Source: CAXBGS01 sp963975425
Lineage (GTDB): Bacteria; Planctomycetota; Planctomycetia; Pirellulales; Pirellulaceae
NCBI GenBank assembly: GCA_963975425.1
Contig: CAXBGS010000001.1
Location: forward strand, 558,001 to 622,000
Reading direction: 5' to 3'
DNA length: 64,000 bases
Under the pieces are notes generated by a model, which had not been told where the DNA came from, did no database searches, and was given only the letters and a program-made list of their open reading frames with translations. Position numbers and translations under genes: made by a program. Positions 8,256-17,632 of this stretch are shown one piece after another. Numbering within the stretch: position 1 is the stretch's first letter; each line of letters opens with the position of its first letter.

Positions 8256-11254
8256 GCGGGTTCCGTTGGCAACGAACAGGATGGGCCTTGGATTGGCTGG
8301 CCGAACACCCCGATGTCAGCTTCGCGTTGGTGGTATTCACACAAATCGCTCTGATTGCCGTGTTGGCAAGATGCTTGTCCAAAATGCTCGAGCGTCGCGA
8401 TGCAACGTTGACCCATGGCATTTGGCTGGCAGCAGTCCTGTTCGTACTCGCCGTTGTCCCGATCCACCTCCTTGCCGGCGGCTGGCCCATCCAAACCGTA
8501 TCGGCGAGTCGATCGCCGGACGGATTGCCTCGCTGGACATCAAGTGGAACATCCGTATCGCCTCGCGTTATCCCCGAAGAAATCGCAGCAATAGAAATTG
8601 AGCCCAACAACAGCTCTTTGGCTGCCAGTTCGACTGTAATCGACATAGCGCAAACAAAATCATCCGAGCAGAACGCGAAACGCTCGGCGTCAGCGGCTAT
8701 CGACCCACATACGTTGCTGCCGATCACTCCATTGGCAAGCACATCCATTCGACGCGCCGGAACACTTTCCTGGACCGTCTATTGGCTCGGCTTTGGTTTA
8801 CTCGTGCTGCGAATGGCGATCGGGGCATGCCGCCTAAGGCACTGGTTGATCAACGGCAAAGATTTGAACGAATCGTCGCAACGACTGATCAAGCAGACAG
8901 CAAAAGACGTGGGACTGTCCCGGGTTCCGACAACACGGATGGTCAATCAGACCGCGATTCCGTTGGTGTTCGGATTTGCGCGTCCAGCCGTGTTGCTTCC
9001 CCGCGACTTTGAATCTTGGCCCCGGGCAGAACAACGCGCCGCAATCCTGCACGAATTCGCTCATATCGTCCGGCGTGATTTGATTGGTCAATGGATATCA
9101 AAGCTCATGAACGTCGCTTTCTGGTTCCACCCGGCAAGCTGGTACATCGATCGCCACCTGACAGAATCACGTGAATGGGCAACCGATCGTCACGCAATTT
9201 CGTGCTTAGAGGTTCGCAGCCCTGGCGAGGAGGCCGAAAGATATGCCGAGTGTTTAATCAACATCATTGCACGCAACGCGTTTAACAATTCACAAGCGGT
9301 ATCTCGCCATTCATCTCTTAGCATGTCATGGGGCAATAAGGTTGAGAAACGCCTGAAACATCTACTACGAACCGAACCGCAACGTTCGCGACGTTGGACA
9401 ATTATCGTTAACGCAGCAATCGCTTGCCTAGCGCTAATGGTGGCACTAACCACGGTCCGCATAAAGGAGGTTATGGCAGAGGAGTTGCCCGCGACATCGC
9501 CTTCAGTCGAACCCGCTGATGTCTCCCCGGATGACAACGATCTATTTTCGAGAATTCGCAACGCTGAAGTGATCGACGCAACGGGAACCGAGTACGGTGC
9601 AGTTCTCAACGTGTCAGGACAGATTCTTTCATCCAATGGAAAGCCAATTGAAGGTGCAATCGTACTGCTCCGAGATTGGAGCAGCGACCGAGTTTTTCAT
9701 CATCCTGAAAAATACCTCTTCTATCAAATGGACGGGTTTCATCATCTACGTTCGCGGGATGTCTTCGCGCGGACGGTATCCGACAGTCGCGGACGATACG
9801 AATTTATCAATGTAAAATCACCACCCTATTTAAGAACGACCTCAGGTGAACGACGCCGTGCTGTCGTAGCGGCTCATCCCGATGTTGGGGTGGGATGGGT
9901 TTCGATGTTCGACAAGGATTGGCACCGAAATATCACCTCGTCAATTGACGTCAAACTTCACTCAACGACATCCATCGCCGGACGAGTTGTCTCACCCAAC
10001 GGTGAGCCCGTTGTGGGTGGAATCGTCAACTTGGATCGGCTAATAGTACCCGTCAGCAATCCGAACTGGCCTGACGATCTGGAACTTCGAAGCAAGGCGT
10101 TTGATCTTACAGCTAGTCAGCTAACTCCTCGCGCTCTTACTAACGAGGATGGCGAGTTTCGCTTTACCGGAGTTCCGCGCGGTTATATCGCATCGGTGGT
10201 CGCGAACGAATCTTACTCGATCGAATCCCGAGAATTGATCGCGACGAGCCGCGAAGTACCGCTCGGCGGGAAACAACGTGAAAGGGGATGGCTTGATGAC
10301 AAAGAGGTGGTCGCTTCACCAGCCCGGATGGTTACCGACCCAGGCTTCTCCGTCAGCGGCCGTGTGTTTGGCCCAGACAAAACTCCCATACCGAATATCG
10401 AAGTTGGCTTCAGGCTTACATTCCGAAGAACAAAGACTGGCAAGGACGGAACATTTCAGTTTCGTGAGCGTTCAAGTGTTCTCGAAAACAAGGGAAACTG
10501 GCTCGTCGCGAAACCTTCCGCGGTGACCGGTTTCTTGCCGGCGAAGATCGATCCACAGAGAAATGATTTCCGGTCGGAGAAGCCGTTAGAGATTTCTCTC
10601 GAACAGGGCGTTTTGGTTTCCGGTCGTGTCACCATGGAAAGCGGTGCCCCAATGATCGATGGCGGATTTCTTGTGACGCCAACGTCCGGGGGTGGTACAC
10701 GCGCGAACAAGGACGGAAGTTTCGAAATGGTATTACCGAAAGCAAAGCATACGATTGTTGTCTGTTCCGATCAGCCTGGTTTCGCATTGCCCGAATCCCT
10801 GGAAATTTTTGGCCGCATGAGTCCTCTCCGGCTGAAACCTCACGATGCTGCGAAAGCCTTCCCACACACTAACGTCGATTTGGCCGACGTAAACATTCTG
10901 CAAATGCCGCCGATCGTTGTTAAACGAGTCGATCCCATACGGCTAATCGCTTCACTACCTGACGGAAGTGCTGCGGTCGGTGCGCAGGCATTTGTCAAAA
11001 AGGAGATATCGTTCGAATCGTCTGGAATGTCGCTTGTCGGCTCTCACTATAAATCGGACACGGTTATGACGGATCGCAACGGGCACGCCAGTGTGACCCC
11101 GCGAGGTGCCATCACGGAATCCACCTTCCTTGAAGTAAACTTACGAAACGGTTACCGAACATTCTCGCGAGACATAAGACTTAGCGATAACGCCAATAAA
11201 GTTCTCCACGTCTCGTTGCAACCAGACCCCTTTGGAACGAAATTGTCGGAATGA
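8252..11254 (+). CDS. BlaR1/MecR1-like M56 membrane peptidase with carboxypeptidase-regulatory-like ectodomain
   Basis: A 1000-aa membrane metalloprotease that should sense an external signal and inactivate the adjoining repressor. Membrane segments are visible near residues 22-42, 56-77, 173-192 and 395-415. The zinc motif HEFAH is at residues 267-271, followed by FHPASWYIDRHLTESREWATD, typical of M56. Instead of the penicillin-binding sensor domain of classical BlaR1, the outside part holds about four carboxypeptidase-regulatory-like beta-sandwich repeats (SGQILSSNGKPIEGAIVLL, AGRVVSPNGEPVVGGIVNL, SGRVFGPDKTPIPNIEVGF, SGRVTMESGAPMIDGGFLV). The signal is therefore unlikely to be a beta-lactam. 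Such M56 fusions are common in planctomycetes. Confidence 0.9.
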   Translation: MSGFRWQRTGWALDWLAEHPDVSFALVVFTQIALIAVLARCLSKMLERRDATLTHGIWLAAVLFVLAVVPIHLLAGGWPIQTVSASRSPDGLPRWTSSGTSVSPRVIPEEIAAIEIEPNNSSLAASSTVIDIAQTKSSEQNAKRSASAAIDPHTLLPITPLASTSIRRAGTLSWTVYWLGFGLLVLRMAIGACRLRHWLINGKDLNESSQRLIKQTAKDVGLSRVPTTRMVNQTAIPLVFGFARPAVLLPRDFESWPRAEQRAAILHEFAHIVRRDLIGQWISKLMNVAFWFHPASWYIDRHLTESREWATDRHAISCLEVRSPGEEAERYAECLINIIARNAFNNSQAVSRHSSLSMSWGNKVEKRLKHLLRTEPQRSRRWTIIVNAAIACLALMVALTTVRIKEVMAEELPATSPSVEPADVSPDDNDLFSRIRNAEVIDATGTEYGAVLNVSGQILSSNGKPIEGAIVLLRDWSSDRVFHHPEKYLFYQMDGFHHLRSRDVFARTVSDSRGRYEFINVKSPPYLRTTSGERRRAVVAAHPDVGVGWVSMFDKDWHRNITSSIDVKLHSTTSIAGRVVSPNGEPVVGGIVNLDRLIVPVSNPNWPDDLELRSKAFDLTASQLTPRALTNEDGEFRFTGVPRGYIASVVANESYSIESRELIATSREVPLGGKQRERGWLDDKEVVASPARMVTDPGFSVSGRVFGPDKTPIPNIEVGFRLTFRRTKTGKDGTFQFRERSSVLENKGNWLVAKPSAVTGFLPAKIDPQRNDFRSEKPLEISLEQGVLVSGRVTMESGAPMIDGGFLVTPTSGGGTRANKDGSFEMVLPKAKHTIVVCSDQPGFALPESLEIFGRMSPLRLKPHDAAKAFPHTNVDLADVNILQMPPIVVKRVDPIRLIASLPDGSAAVGAQAFVKKEISFESSGMSLVGSHYKSDTVMTDRNGHASVTPRGAITESTFLEVNLRNGYRTFSRDIRLSDNANKVLHVSLQPDPFGTKLSE

Positions 11255-11354
11255 TGCAGAGTTTATTCCAGCCAAATTAAGTTTGCTTTGAGCGCGTCAA
11301 ATGGACTGAAGTGCGAGTAAACCGAATAGCACCAACGAGAATATTCGTAGCCTC

Positions 11355-11443
11355 GTAGGCCGGAACAAGCTTCGCGCAGTTCCGGCAAGAACCGCCGGTT
11401 AATGACTCATGCCGGGATGGGCGTGAAGCTCGTTCCAGCCTAC
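11355..11443. repeat. REP-like GTAG hairpin pair
   Basis: At 11355-11386 GTAG is followed by a hairpin, GCCGGAAC / GTTCCGGC (8 bp, perfect). A degenerate copy in the opposite orientation ends in CCTAC at 11411-11443. Together they form a two-arm element like the paired REP sequences mobilised by RAYT transposases in other bacteria. It sits just past the end of the PQQ-repeat gene. Confidence 0.75.
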
Positions 11444-11469
11444 TTTTGTTCGTGGGGTTGCGGCTGATG

Positions 11470-12729
11470 TCACTTTCCTGCTACCGCAAACAGTTTGGTG
11501 TCGGTGCGGATGAAGAGGACATCTTCGCTGGTTGCGAGAGAGGCTCGGCTGCTTTCACCCATCGGGTTTCGGGCGAGGACTTTGAAGTCGTCGGCTGCGG
11601 CAATGACGACGACTTCGCCCGTGGTGTCGATGTTAAAAATTCGGTCACCGATCGCGATCGGTGACGCAAAAAAGTTGCCACCGACTCGTTTCTGCCAAAT
11701 CACTTCGCCCGTGGATAATTCGCAGCAGGTCGCAATGCCGCCGTCGTTCCACTGATAAAGCCGGTCGCCGATGACCAGCGGCGAGGGAACATGTGGTGAT
11801 TGACGCGTCAGGTGATAGGCCTCACTTGCGGTCGCCGTGCCACCTTGGTCTTCCACCCGGATCGCGACCAGATGGCGTTCACCGCCCGCCGCGCCACTGC
11901 CGGCAAAGACCAAGTCGCCTGCCACGATCGGTGACGACAATGCTCGTTGCGACTCACGGCCGAATGGATCGATATGCCATCGCTGTTTTCCGCTGGCCGC
12001 ATCGACCCCGATAACGCCTTCATAGCAGTGAACGAAGACGATTTCATCGGACCCACGATCTGTTTTGCGAACACACGGCGTCGAGTAACAAGCCCGCTTG
12101 CCCTCGCGCGGGATTTTCCAAACGGGCTGTCCCGATCGATGGTCGACGGCAAGCAAATAGCTATCGTCTTTGTGATCGTGGGCAACGACGACAAGGTTAC
12201 CGGCGACGATCGGACTGGTCGCGCCGCCCTGACCGTGCTTGTACCCGCCCAGTTCGTATCGCCAAACTTCGTCGCCACCGTGGCTGTACGCGATCAGCGA
12301 TGTCGCCTCGGTGGAATGCCAGAGTTGATACACATGATCATCGTCGACTGCGGGAGTGCTGGAAGCAAAACTGTTGTTCTTATGCGTTTTGTGTTTCGCG
12401 AATCCATCCTCGGCGCGCCATAATTCTTCGCCGGTCGACTTGTCCAGACAAATCAGATAACGCTGGCCTGCCGCGTCTTTTGCCGCAGTGACATAAACGT
12501 GTTCGGACCAGACGACAGGTGACGAGTTTCCGCGACCGGGCAAGTCCGCAACCCATCGATAATTCGACTCCGTCCATTCACTCGGGATGTCGCTTGAGTC
12601 ACTGATGCCAGACCCGTTGTCACCGCGAAAACGTGGCCAGTCATCCGCCGTTGCGAACGTCGCGCCTAATACACTTATCCACATAGCGCCACAGAAGACT
12701 CGTCGAATATTCGATGTAGCTCGGTTCAT
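11470..12729 (-). CDS. PQQ-like beta-propeller repeat protein
   Basis: A 419-aa exported beta-propeller protein. A signal peptide (VFCGAMWISVLGATFATA) precedes DDWPRFRGDNGSGIS, the opening typical of planctomycete outer-membrane-BamB-like/PQQ-repeat proteins. Repeats carry the blade signature of a hydrophobic strand followed by D-x-x-(T/S)-G-x-x-x-W: LDKSTGEELWRAE, VDHRSGQPVWKI, VDAASGKQRWHI and LSTGEVIWQKR. No quinoprotein dehydrogenase catalytic motif was seen, so a binding or scaffold role is more likely than alcohol oxidation. It is flanked on both sides by related GTAG hairpin repeats and has no obvious operon partner. Confidence 0.88.
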   Translation of the reverse strand: MNRATSNIRRVFCGAMWISVLGATFATADDWPRFRGDNGSGISDSSDIPSEWTESNYRWVADLPGRGNSSPVVWSEHVYVTAAKDAAGQRYLICLDKSTGEELWRAEDGFAKHKTHKNNSFASSTPAVDDDHVYQLWHSTEATSLIAYSHGGDEVWRYELGGYKHGQGGATSPIVAGNLVVVAHDHKDDSYLLAVDHRSGQPVWKIPREGKRACYSTPCVRKTDRGSDEIVFVHCYEGVIGVDAASGKQRWHIDPFGRESQRALSSPIVAGDLVFAGSGAAGGERHLVAIRVEDQGGTATASEAYHLTRQSPHVPSPLVIGDRLYQWNDGGIATCCELSTGEVIWQKRVGGNFFASPIAIGDRIFNIDTTGEVVVIAAADDFKVLARNPMGESSRASLATSEDVLFIRTDTKLFAVAGK

Positions 12730-12761
12730 TTGGTCACACTGTTGATAGAGAAAGAGTTCAT

Positions 12762-12793
12762 GCCGGAACTGCGCACGGCTTGTTCCGGCCTAC
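12762..12793 (-). repeat. REP-like GTAG hairpin, inverted relative to the copy at 11355
   Basis: GCCGGAAC (12762-12769) pairs perfectly with GTTCCGGC, followed by CTAC at 12790-12793, so on the minus strand it reads GTAG plus hairpin. It is nearly the reverse complement of 11355-11386. A decayed third copy lies at about 12890-12929 (GCTGGATC to GTTCCGGC, then CCTAC). Confidence 0.75.
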
Positions 12794-12950
12794 TTTGTAG
12801 CATGCTGCTGAGCGCGAGTTGGCTGCAGGACGGAGAAATCATCGATGTGATAATACTCGCACCGTGGACACCTCTTCGTAATAGGCAAGCGGCAGGCTGG
12901 ATCAAGCGGTGCGCAGTTCCGGCACCTACAACCCAAACGGCACGACTGGC

Positions 12951-14786
12951 TCATAGGCCAGCGGCGGCATGCAGTTCGGACAATTCCTCGGCTGACATTT
13001 TCTGAACTTCTCGGTCATACGTCATCAGCCCGTTGACTTCGCCTTCCACATCAGTGGTTTGCGTATAGACGCCCGCGGCGACACCTTTGGATCGCAACTG
13101 CATCAGCGTTTCGAATGATTTACGGTAGCGTTCTTTGTATTCCGCTTGGGTCTGTGGCAGACCACCGTAGCCCCAATTTCGCATTTCAGTATTCCATTGG
13201 TGCCCCGGGACGACATAGCCGTGCCCACCAAACTCGCCAACCACTTTGACAAAGTCATTCAGTCGGCGATCTTCGAATGGGAACCATGGCTCGGGATAGT
13301 TATGCCGGTCGGCCACATCACCGATCGGGAAAAAGTTGCCACCACTGGCAATGTTCACCAACCGCGAAACGTCCAAATTTTCAAGTGTTTGCCCGACGCG
13401 AACCGTTTCGTGCTGGCCCCACCGCTCGTTGAAGGGCACCCACATGACAATCGAAGGATGATTGCGCAGATGATTCACCATTGCCTTGAGTTCGAACATG
13501 AACTGTTCGTGATCGGCCCTCGGCACGTCGACTTCGTCGGGATTCGGTGCAAGCTTGGTCCAATACGGCTTGACGCTGGTGCTGGGCATGTCTTGCCAGA
13601 CCAACATGCCGATACGATCGCAGTACGAATAGAACGTTCGCGGTTCAACCTTGATGTGCTTGCGAATCATGTTGAATCCAGCCGCCTTTAAATAGTCGAC
13701 GTCGAATTGCATCGCCTTGTTGCTTGGCGGCGTCAACAATCCATCCGGCCACCAACCTTGATCAAGCGGTCCGTAGTGAAAAACTTCTTTGCCGTTGAGT
13801 GTCATTTTCAGGTGTCCGCGCGGCATGCGTTTGACCGCAATCTCGCGCATCGCGGCGTACGACTGCACCGTGTCAATGACGTCACCGCTCTTGCCGAGTA
13901 ACTCGATCGTAATGTCGTAGAGATGTGGCGATTTTGGCGACCACAATTTCGCGTCCGGCAAATGCACACTAAGTGCCGCGTCGGCTACCGCGACCGTTTC
14001 ACCGGCATCGCGAACGGTCACTCGCAATTGTTCACCCGGGATCGGTTCGCCGGCCAACGTCGGTAGCACTCGCAAAGTTTCTTCGTTGATGCGCGGCTTC
14101 ATTTTCACCGACGCGATGTGGCGAGAGGGAACGTCTTCCAGCCACACGGTTTGCCAAATGCCCGACACCCGTGTGTAGTAAATGCCTTTCGGATCAAGCG
14201 TTTGCTTGCCGCGAACTTGAGTCGGTGCGGTCTTGTCGATCACTCGAACAGTAATGTCGTTTTCGCCCGGCTTCAGAGCATCGGTGATGTCAAAGGAAAA
14301 CGGATCGCTGCTGCCGATGTGCCTTCCGACTTCCACCGAATTGAGATAGACGACCGTTTCATAATCCACCGCTTCGAAGTGTAAGTGTGTGCGATACCCG
14401 TCGGGCGTGCGGTGTTGAAACGAGCGGCGATACCAAAGCACTTCATCGGGCTGCAGCAACCGCTGGACGCCACTAAGAGCCGACTCGATCGGATAGGGGA
14501 CCAAAATTTCGCCCGCGTTATCCTCGGGCGGTTGGTCAGAGTCCGCTGCGGTGCTCTTGGTAATGGCGTAATTCCAAATGCCGTTCAGGTTCTGCCAAGA
14601 CTGTTCACGACGGAACTGTGGACGAGGATATTCTTGCCAAGCGTTCTCCGGCGTGACCTCTTTCCCCCACCGGGTCATCATCGCATCGGATGGCACGGAC
14701 CATTCCGCCGACGCACGATCGGGATTCAACAGCACAAGAAGCGTACAGACGCAGAACCACAAGTTTCGAAAGCTTGAATGTTTCAT
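12951..14786 (-). CDS. Glycoside hydrolase family 2 protein (beta-galactosidase/glucuronidase type)
   Basis: A 611-aa secreted GH2 enzyme. The signal peptide is LWFCVCTLLVLLNPDRASA. The N-terminal sugar-binding domain contains LWYRRSFQ and HFEAVDYETVVYLN, followed by an immunoglobulin-like domain and the TIM barrel. Catalytic Glu454 lies in PFNERWGQ (acid/base) and Glu518 in VVGEFGGHG (nucleophile). DGLLTPPSNKAMQFDVDYLKAAGFNMIRKH is the family's barrel entry segment. The ATG at 14786 is chosen because it yields the signal peptide; the frame is open further upstream to 15053, overlapping the divergent U32 gene. The sugar removed cannot be told from sequence; planctomycetes use many such enzymes on algal polysaccharides. 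Confidence 0.92.
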   Translation of the reverse strand: MKHSSFRNLWFCVCTLLVLLNPDRASAEWSVPSDAMMTRWGKEVTPENAWQEYPRPQFRREQSWQNLNGIWNYAITKSTAADSDQPPEDNAGEILVPYPIESALSGVQRLLQPDEVLWYRRSFQHRTPDGYRTHLHFEAVDYETVVYLNSVEVGRHIGSSDPFSFDITDALKPGENDITVRVIDKTAPTQVRGKQTLDPKGIYYTRVSGIWQTVWLEDVPSRHIASVKMKPRINEETLRVLPTLAGEPIPGEQLRVTVRDAGETVAVADAALSVHLPDAKLWSPKSPHLYDITIELLGKSGDVIDTVQSYAAMREIAVKRMPRGHLKMTLNGKEVFHYGPLDQGWWPDGLLTPPSNKAMQFDVDYLKAAGFNMIRKHIKVEPRTFYSYCDRIGMLVWQDMPSTSVKPYWTKLAPNPDEVDVPRADHEQFMFELKAMVNHLRNHPSIVMWVPFNERWGQHETVRVGQTLENLDVSRLVNIASGGNFFPIGDVADRHNYPEPWFPFEDRRLNDFVKVVGEFGGHGYVVPGHQWNTEMRNWGYGGLPQTQAEYKERYRKSFETLMQLRSKGVAAGVYTQTTDVEGEVNGLMTYDREVQKMSAEELSELHAAAGL

Positions 14787-15014
14787 CGGGCGAAGAATTT
14801 TGCGGAATGAGGTGGGGCAGAACGGGATAGCATAACTCGATTTGCCCCCCGGCGGCGTCCGTACTTTTCGCATCACCGGCGGAACATGACGATCACGGGT
14901 TGACCATGGGGCGACGCCCTGGCGGTTTGCGAATGCGTAGGCGGTTCGGTGAGGATAACGATCGATCGCGAAAAGCCGTTTCCCAAAAAGCGTACGCACC
15001 GTCATACTGATGCG

Positions 15015-17576
15015 ATGAACAAATCCATCGCATCCAACTCGGTCATCTCGCACGACGCGGCCGTATCGCGGGCACCTGAGTTATTGGCACCCGCGGGTGA
15101 CTGGGATTGTGCTCGCGCGGCGATTGAAAATGGAGCCAACGCGATCTATTTCGGGCTGGATTGCGGATTCAATGCTCGTTTTCGTGCCAAGAATTTCGGG
15201 CTAGAAGACCTTCCCAGCCTAATGACGACGCTTCGTCAGCGTGGGGTGCGGGGGTACGTCACGATGAATACGTTGGCATTTCCTTCCGAGTTGCCGTCAC
15301 TGATCGACGTGATCGAGAGCGTTGCACGTTCGGGTGTCGATGCGGTGTTGGTTCAGGATTTCGGCGTCGCGAGGATCGTCCGCGAGATTTGTCCGGAGCT
15401 TGAGATTCACGCGTCGACACAAATGAGCCTGACCAGCGCCGAAACGATCGCGGTCGCCAGCCGGCTGGGTCTGTCGCGTGTGGTTTTGGCAAGAGAGTTG
15501 TCGGTCGATGAAATTCGAAAGATCCGCGAAAAGACCGAGATGCCCCTGGAGGTCTTTATTCACGGCGCCCTGTGCGTGGCATACTCAGGACAATGCTTGA
15601 CCAGTGAATCGTTGGGGGGACGAAGTGCGAACCGCGGCCAATGTGCCCAAGCTTGCCGGCTTCCCTACCAGCTTGTTTGCGATGGCGAAGACAAAGACTT
15701 GGACGACGTGCGGTATTTGCTCAGCCCGCAAGACCTGGCCGGATATGCAGCCATCCCGGATCTGATCGATGCGGGTGTCGCATCGCTAAAAATCGAAGGC
15801 CGCCTGAAAACACCCGAATATGTGGCCAACATCACCAAGCACTACCGGGCGGCGATCGACCAAGCGATTCGCGAGCATCGAGTCGACATCGACGAAACGG
15901 CCAAACGAGAAATGGAACTCTCCTTTTCTCGTGGCTTCTCGCCCGGTTGGCTGCAAGGCAACAATCACAAACGACTCGTTCCCGGCAAGCATTCGTCCAA
16001 ACGCGGGATTGAACTGGGCGAAATCGAATCGGTCAAACGAGATCGAATTCGTATCACCGCCGCCGCGTCGATCTCGCTGGGTGACGGATTGGCGATTGAA
16101 ACCACCGACGACGACGCAGGGCAGGGTGGCCGTGTCTACTCCATCGAATCACTGGGCGGCGAAAAACTGCAATCGTCCACTTCCGATCAAACCGTCTGGG
16201 TTGGTTTCGGCCGTAACGACATCGATTGGCAACACGTCGAAGTCAGCAACCTTGTCTTCAAGAATGATGACCCACAACTGAACCGACGACTGCGGCAATC
16301 CTACTCGTCAGCCGATCCGCAGACGCGGCAACCGGTGGACATCACCGCTTATGCAGAAACCGGCCAACCGATTCGTCTGACAGCACAGCTTGACGGTCAC
16401 GATCCGGTCGAGGTCTCACTTGGCGAGCCATTGGCCGCCGCAAACAAGCGACCCGCCGACGAAGCAACGTTGCGAGAAAAGGTCGGACGACTGGGAGGAA
16501 CCTTTTTTCGGCTGCGAAATTTTTCAGCCGTCATCACGGGCAAACCGATGGTCCCGCTGGGAAATCTGAACCGCGCGCGTCGAGCACTCGTCAATGAATT
16601 AGAACAGCAATCCACGACGCCACCGAATCGCACGCTCAACTTGGCCGATGGCCGAGCACTGCTGGATCCGATCAAGACCGAGGATGTCGATACCGAGGCG
16701 GTCGCGAGTTCGAACACACCCAGCCTGGCAGTCCTTTGTCGAACTCTGGCACAAATCGAAAGCGCCGCAGTAAACGGAGTGTCATTACTGTACGCCGACT
16801 TTCATGACATCCGCGAATATGCGCGGGCGATTGAAATTGCACGCGATCACCAGACATCGATCGGCATCGCAACCGTGCGCATGCAAAAGCCAGGCGAATC
16901 CGGATTGATTCGCGTGTTGGGTCGTCACCGTCCCGACCTCATCCTGGCCAGAAACCTGGCGGCGATCGACTTTTTCCACCAAGAGGGTGTTCCGGTCGTC
17001 GCGGACTTTTCACTGAACGTTTCGAATCATCGTACGGCCGAGTGGTTGCGATCATGCGGCGCTGAACGTGTAACCGCATCGTATGACTTGAATCGCGATC
17101 AGTTGTCTGATCTGGTCCAAAGCGTCCCGGCGCCGTGGTTAGAGATCGTTATCCATCAACACGTCCCCATGTTTCATATGGAGCACTGTGTTTTTTGTGC
17201 CGTGATGTCACCGGGAACGGACAAAACGAACTGTGGACGTCCATGCGATCGGCACGTCGTACAACTACGCGACCGTGTCGGAGCGTTGCACACACTGCAG
17301 GCCGATGTCGCGTGTCGCAACACGCTATACAACCAATCCGCACAAAGCGGCGCCGAATGCGTTGACGAGTTAGTGCAGCGGGGTGTGGGCTGGTACCGCT
17401 TGGAACTGTTAGAAGAAGACGCCGGGCAAACCAAGCGAACCATCAACATCTATCAACAGTTGCTATTGGGGCAATTGTCCGGTCAAGAAGTCTGGCAGAG
17501 TCTACGCGCGACCAATCGATTGGGTGTGACGCGGGGAACGTTGGAAGCGAAACGCAATCCGCTCGAGATTTTGTAA
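15015..17576 (+). CDS. U32 family protein (RlhA-like, two-lobed)
   Basis: An 853-aa member of the U32 peptidase family. Characterised relatives such as E. coli RlhA act in rRNA or tRNA hydroxylation rather than proteolysis. The N-terminal lobe starts with ELLAPAGDWDCARAAIENGANAIYFG. The family signature lies near residues 175-205 (EVFIHGALCVAYSGQC, then GQCAQACRLPY), supplying the cysteines usually linked to an iron-sulfur cluster. SLKIEGRLKTPEYV follows. The middle resembles DUF3656. A second U32-like lobe after about residue 570 has its own cysteine set (HMEHCVFC, then CGRPC). The ATG at 15015 is preferred; a GTG at 14949 would add 22 residues. Long two-lobed forms exist, but their exact substrate is not established here. 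Confidence 0.9.
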   Translation: MNKSIASNSVISHDAAVSRAPELLAPAGDWDCARAAIENGANAIYFGLDCGFNARFRAKNFGLEDLPSLMTTLRQRGVRGYVTMNTLAFPSELPSLIDVIESVARSGVDAVLVQDFGVARIVREICPELEIHASTQMSLTSAETIAVASRLGLSRVVLARELSVDEIRKIREKTEMPLEVFIHGALCVAYSGQCLTSESLGGRSANRGQCAQACRLPYQLVCDGEDKDLDDVRYLLSPQDLAGYAAIPDLIDAGVASLKIEGRLKTPEYVANITKHYRAAIDQAIREHRVDIDETAKREMELSFSRGFSPGWLQGNNHKRLVPGKHSSKRGIELGEIESVKRDRIRITAAASISLGDGLAIETTDDDAGQGGRVYSIESLGGEKLQSSTSDQTVWVGFGRNDIDWQHVEVSNLVFKNDDPQLNRRLRQSYSSADPQTRQPVDITAYAETGQPIRLTAQLDGHDPVEVSLGEPLAAANKRPADEATLREKVGRLGGTFFRLRNFSAVITGKPMVPLGNLNRARRALVNELEQQSTTPPNRTLNLADGRALLDPIKTEDVDTEAVASSNTPSLAVLCRTLAQIESAAVNGVSLLYADFHDIREYARAIEIARDHQTSIGIATVRMQKPGESGLIRVLGRHRPDLILARNLAAIDFFHQEGVPVVADFSLNVSNHRTAEWLRSCGAERVTASYDLNRDQLSDLVQSVPAPWLEIVIHQHVPMFHMEHCVFCAVMSPGTDKTNCGRPCDRHVVQLRDRVGALHTLQADVACRNTLYNQSAQSGAECVDELVQRGVGWYRLELLEEDAGQTKRTINIYQQLLLGQLSGQEVWQSLRATNRLGVTRGTLEAKRNPLEIL

Positions 17577-17606
17577 GCACAGCGATCGAGATTTGGGAAG
17601 CACAGC
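17561..17606 (+). repeat. 23-bp tandem duplication across the U32 stop codon
   Basis: The unit starting GCTCGAGATTTTGTAAGCAC at 17561 is followed at 17584 by a near-identical 23-base copy (GATCGAGATTTGGGAAGCAC). A degenerate third start is at 17607. The first copy contains the last codons and the stop of the U32 gene. Confidence 0.6.
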
Positions 17607-17632
17607 GCTCGTACGAGTCGTTCCGCAGGTGC

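Noticed and set aside
7872..11254. Beta-lactam resistance regulator in the strict sense
   Set aside because: The sensor lacks a penicillin-binding domain, and no beta-lactamase gene is next to the pair; the beta-lactamase-like domain at 45-48 kb is far away and fused to a sulfatase.
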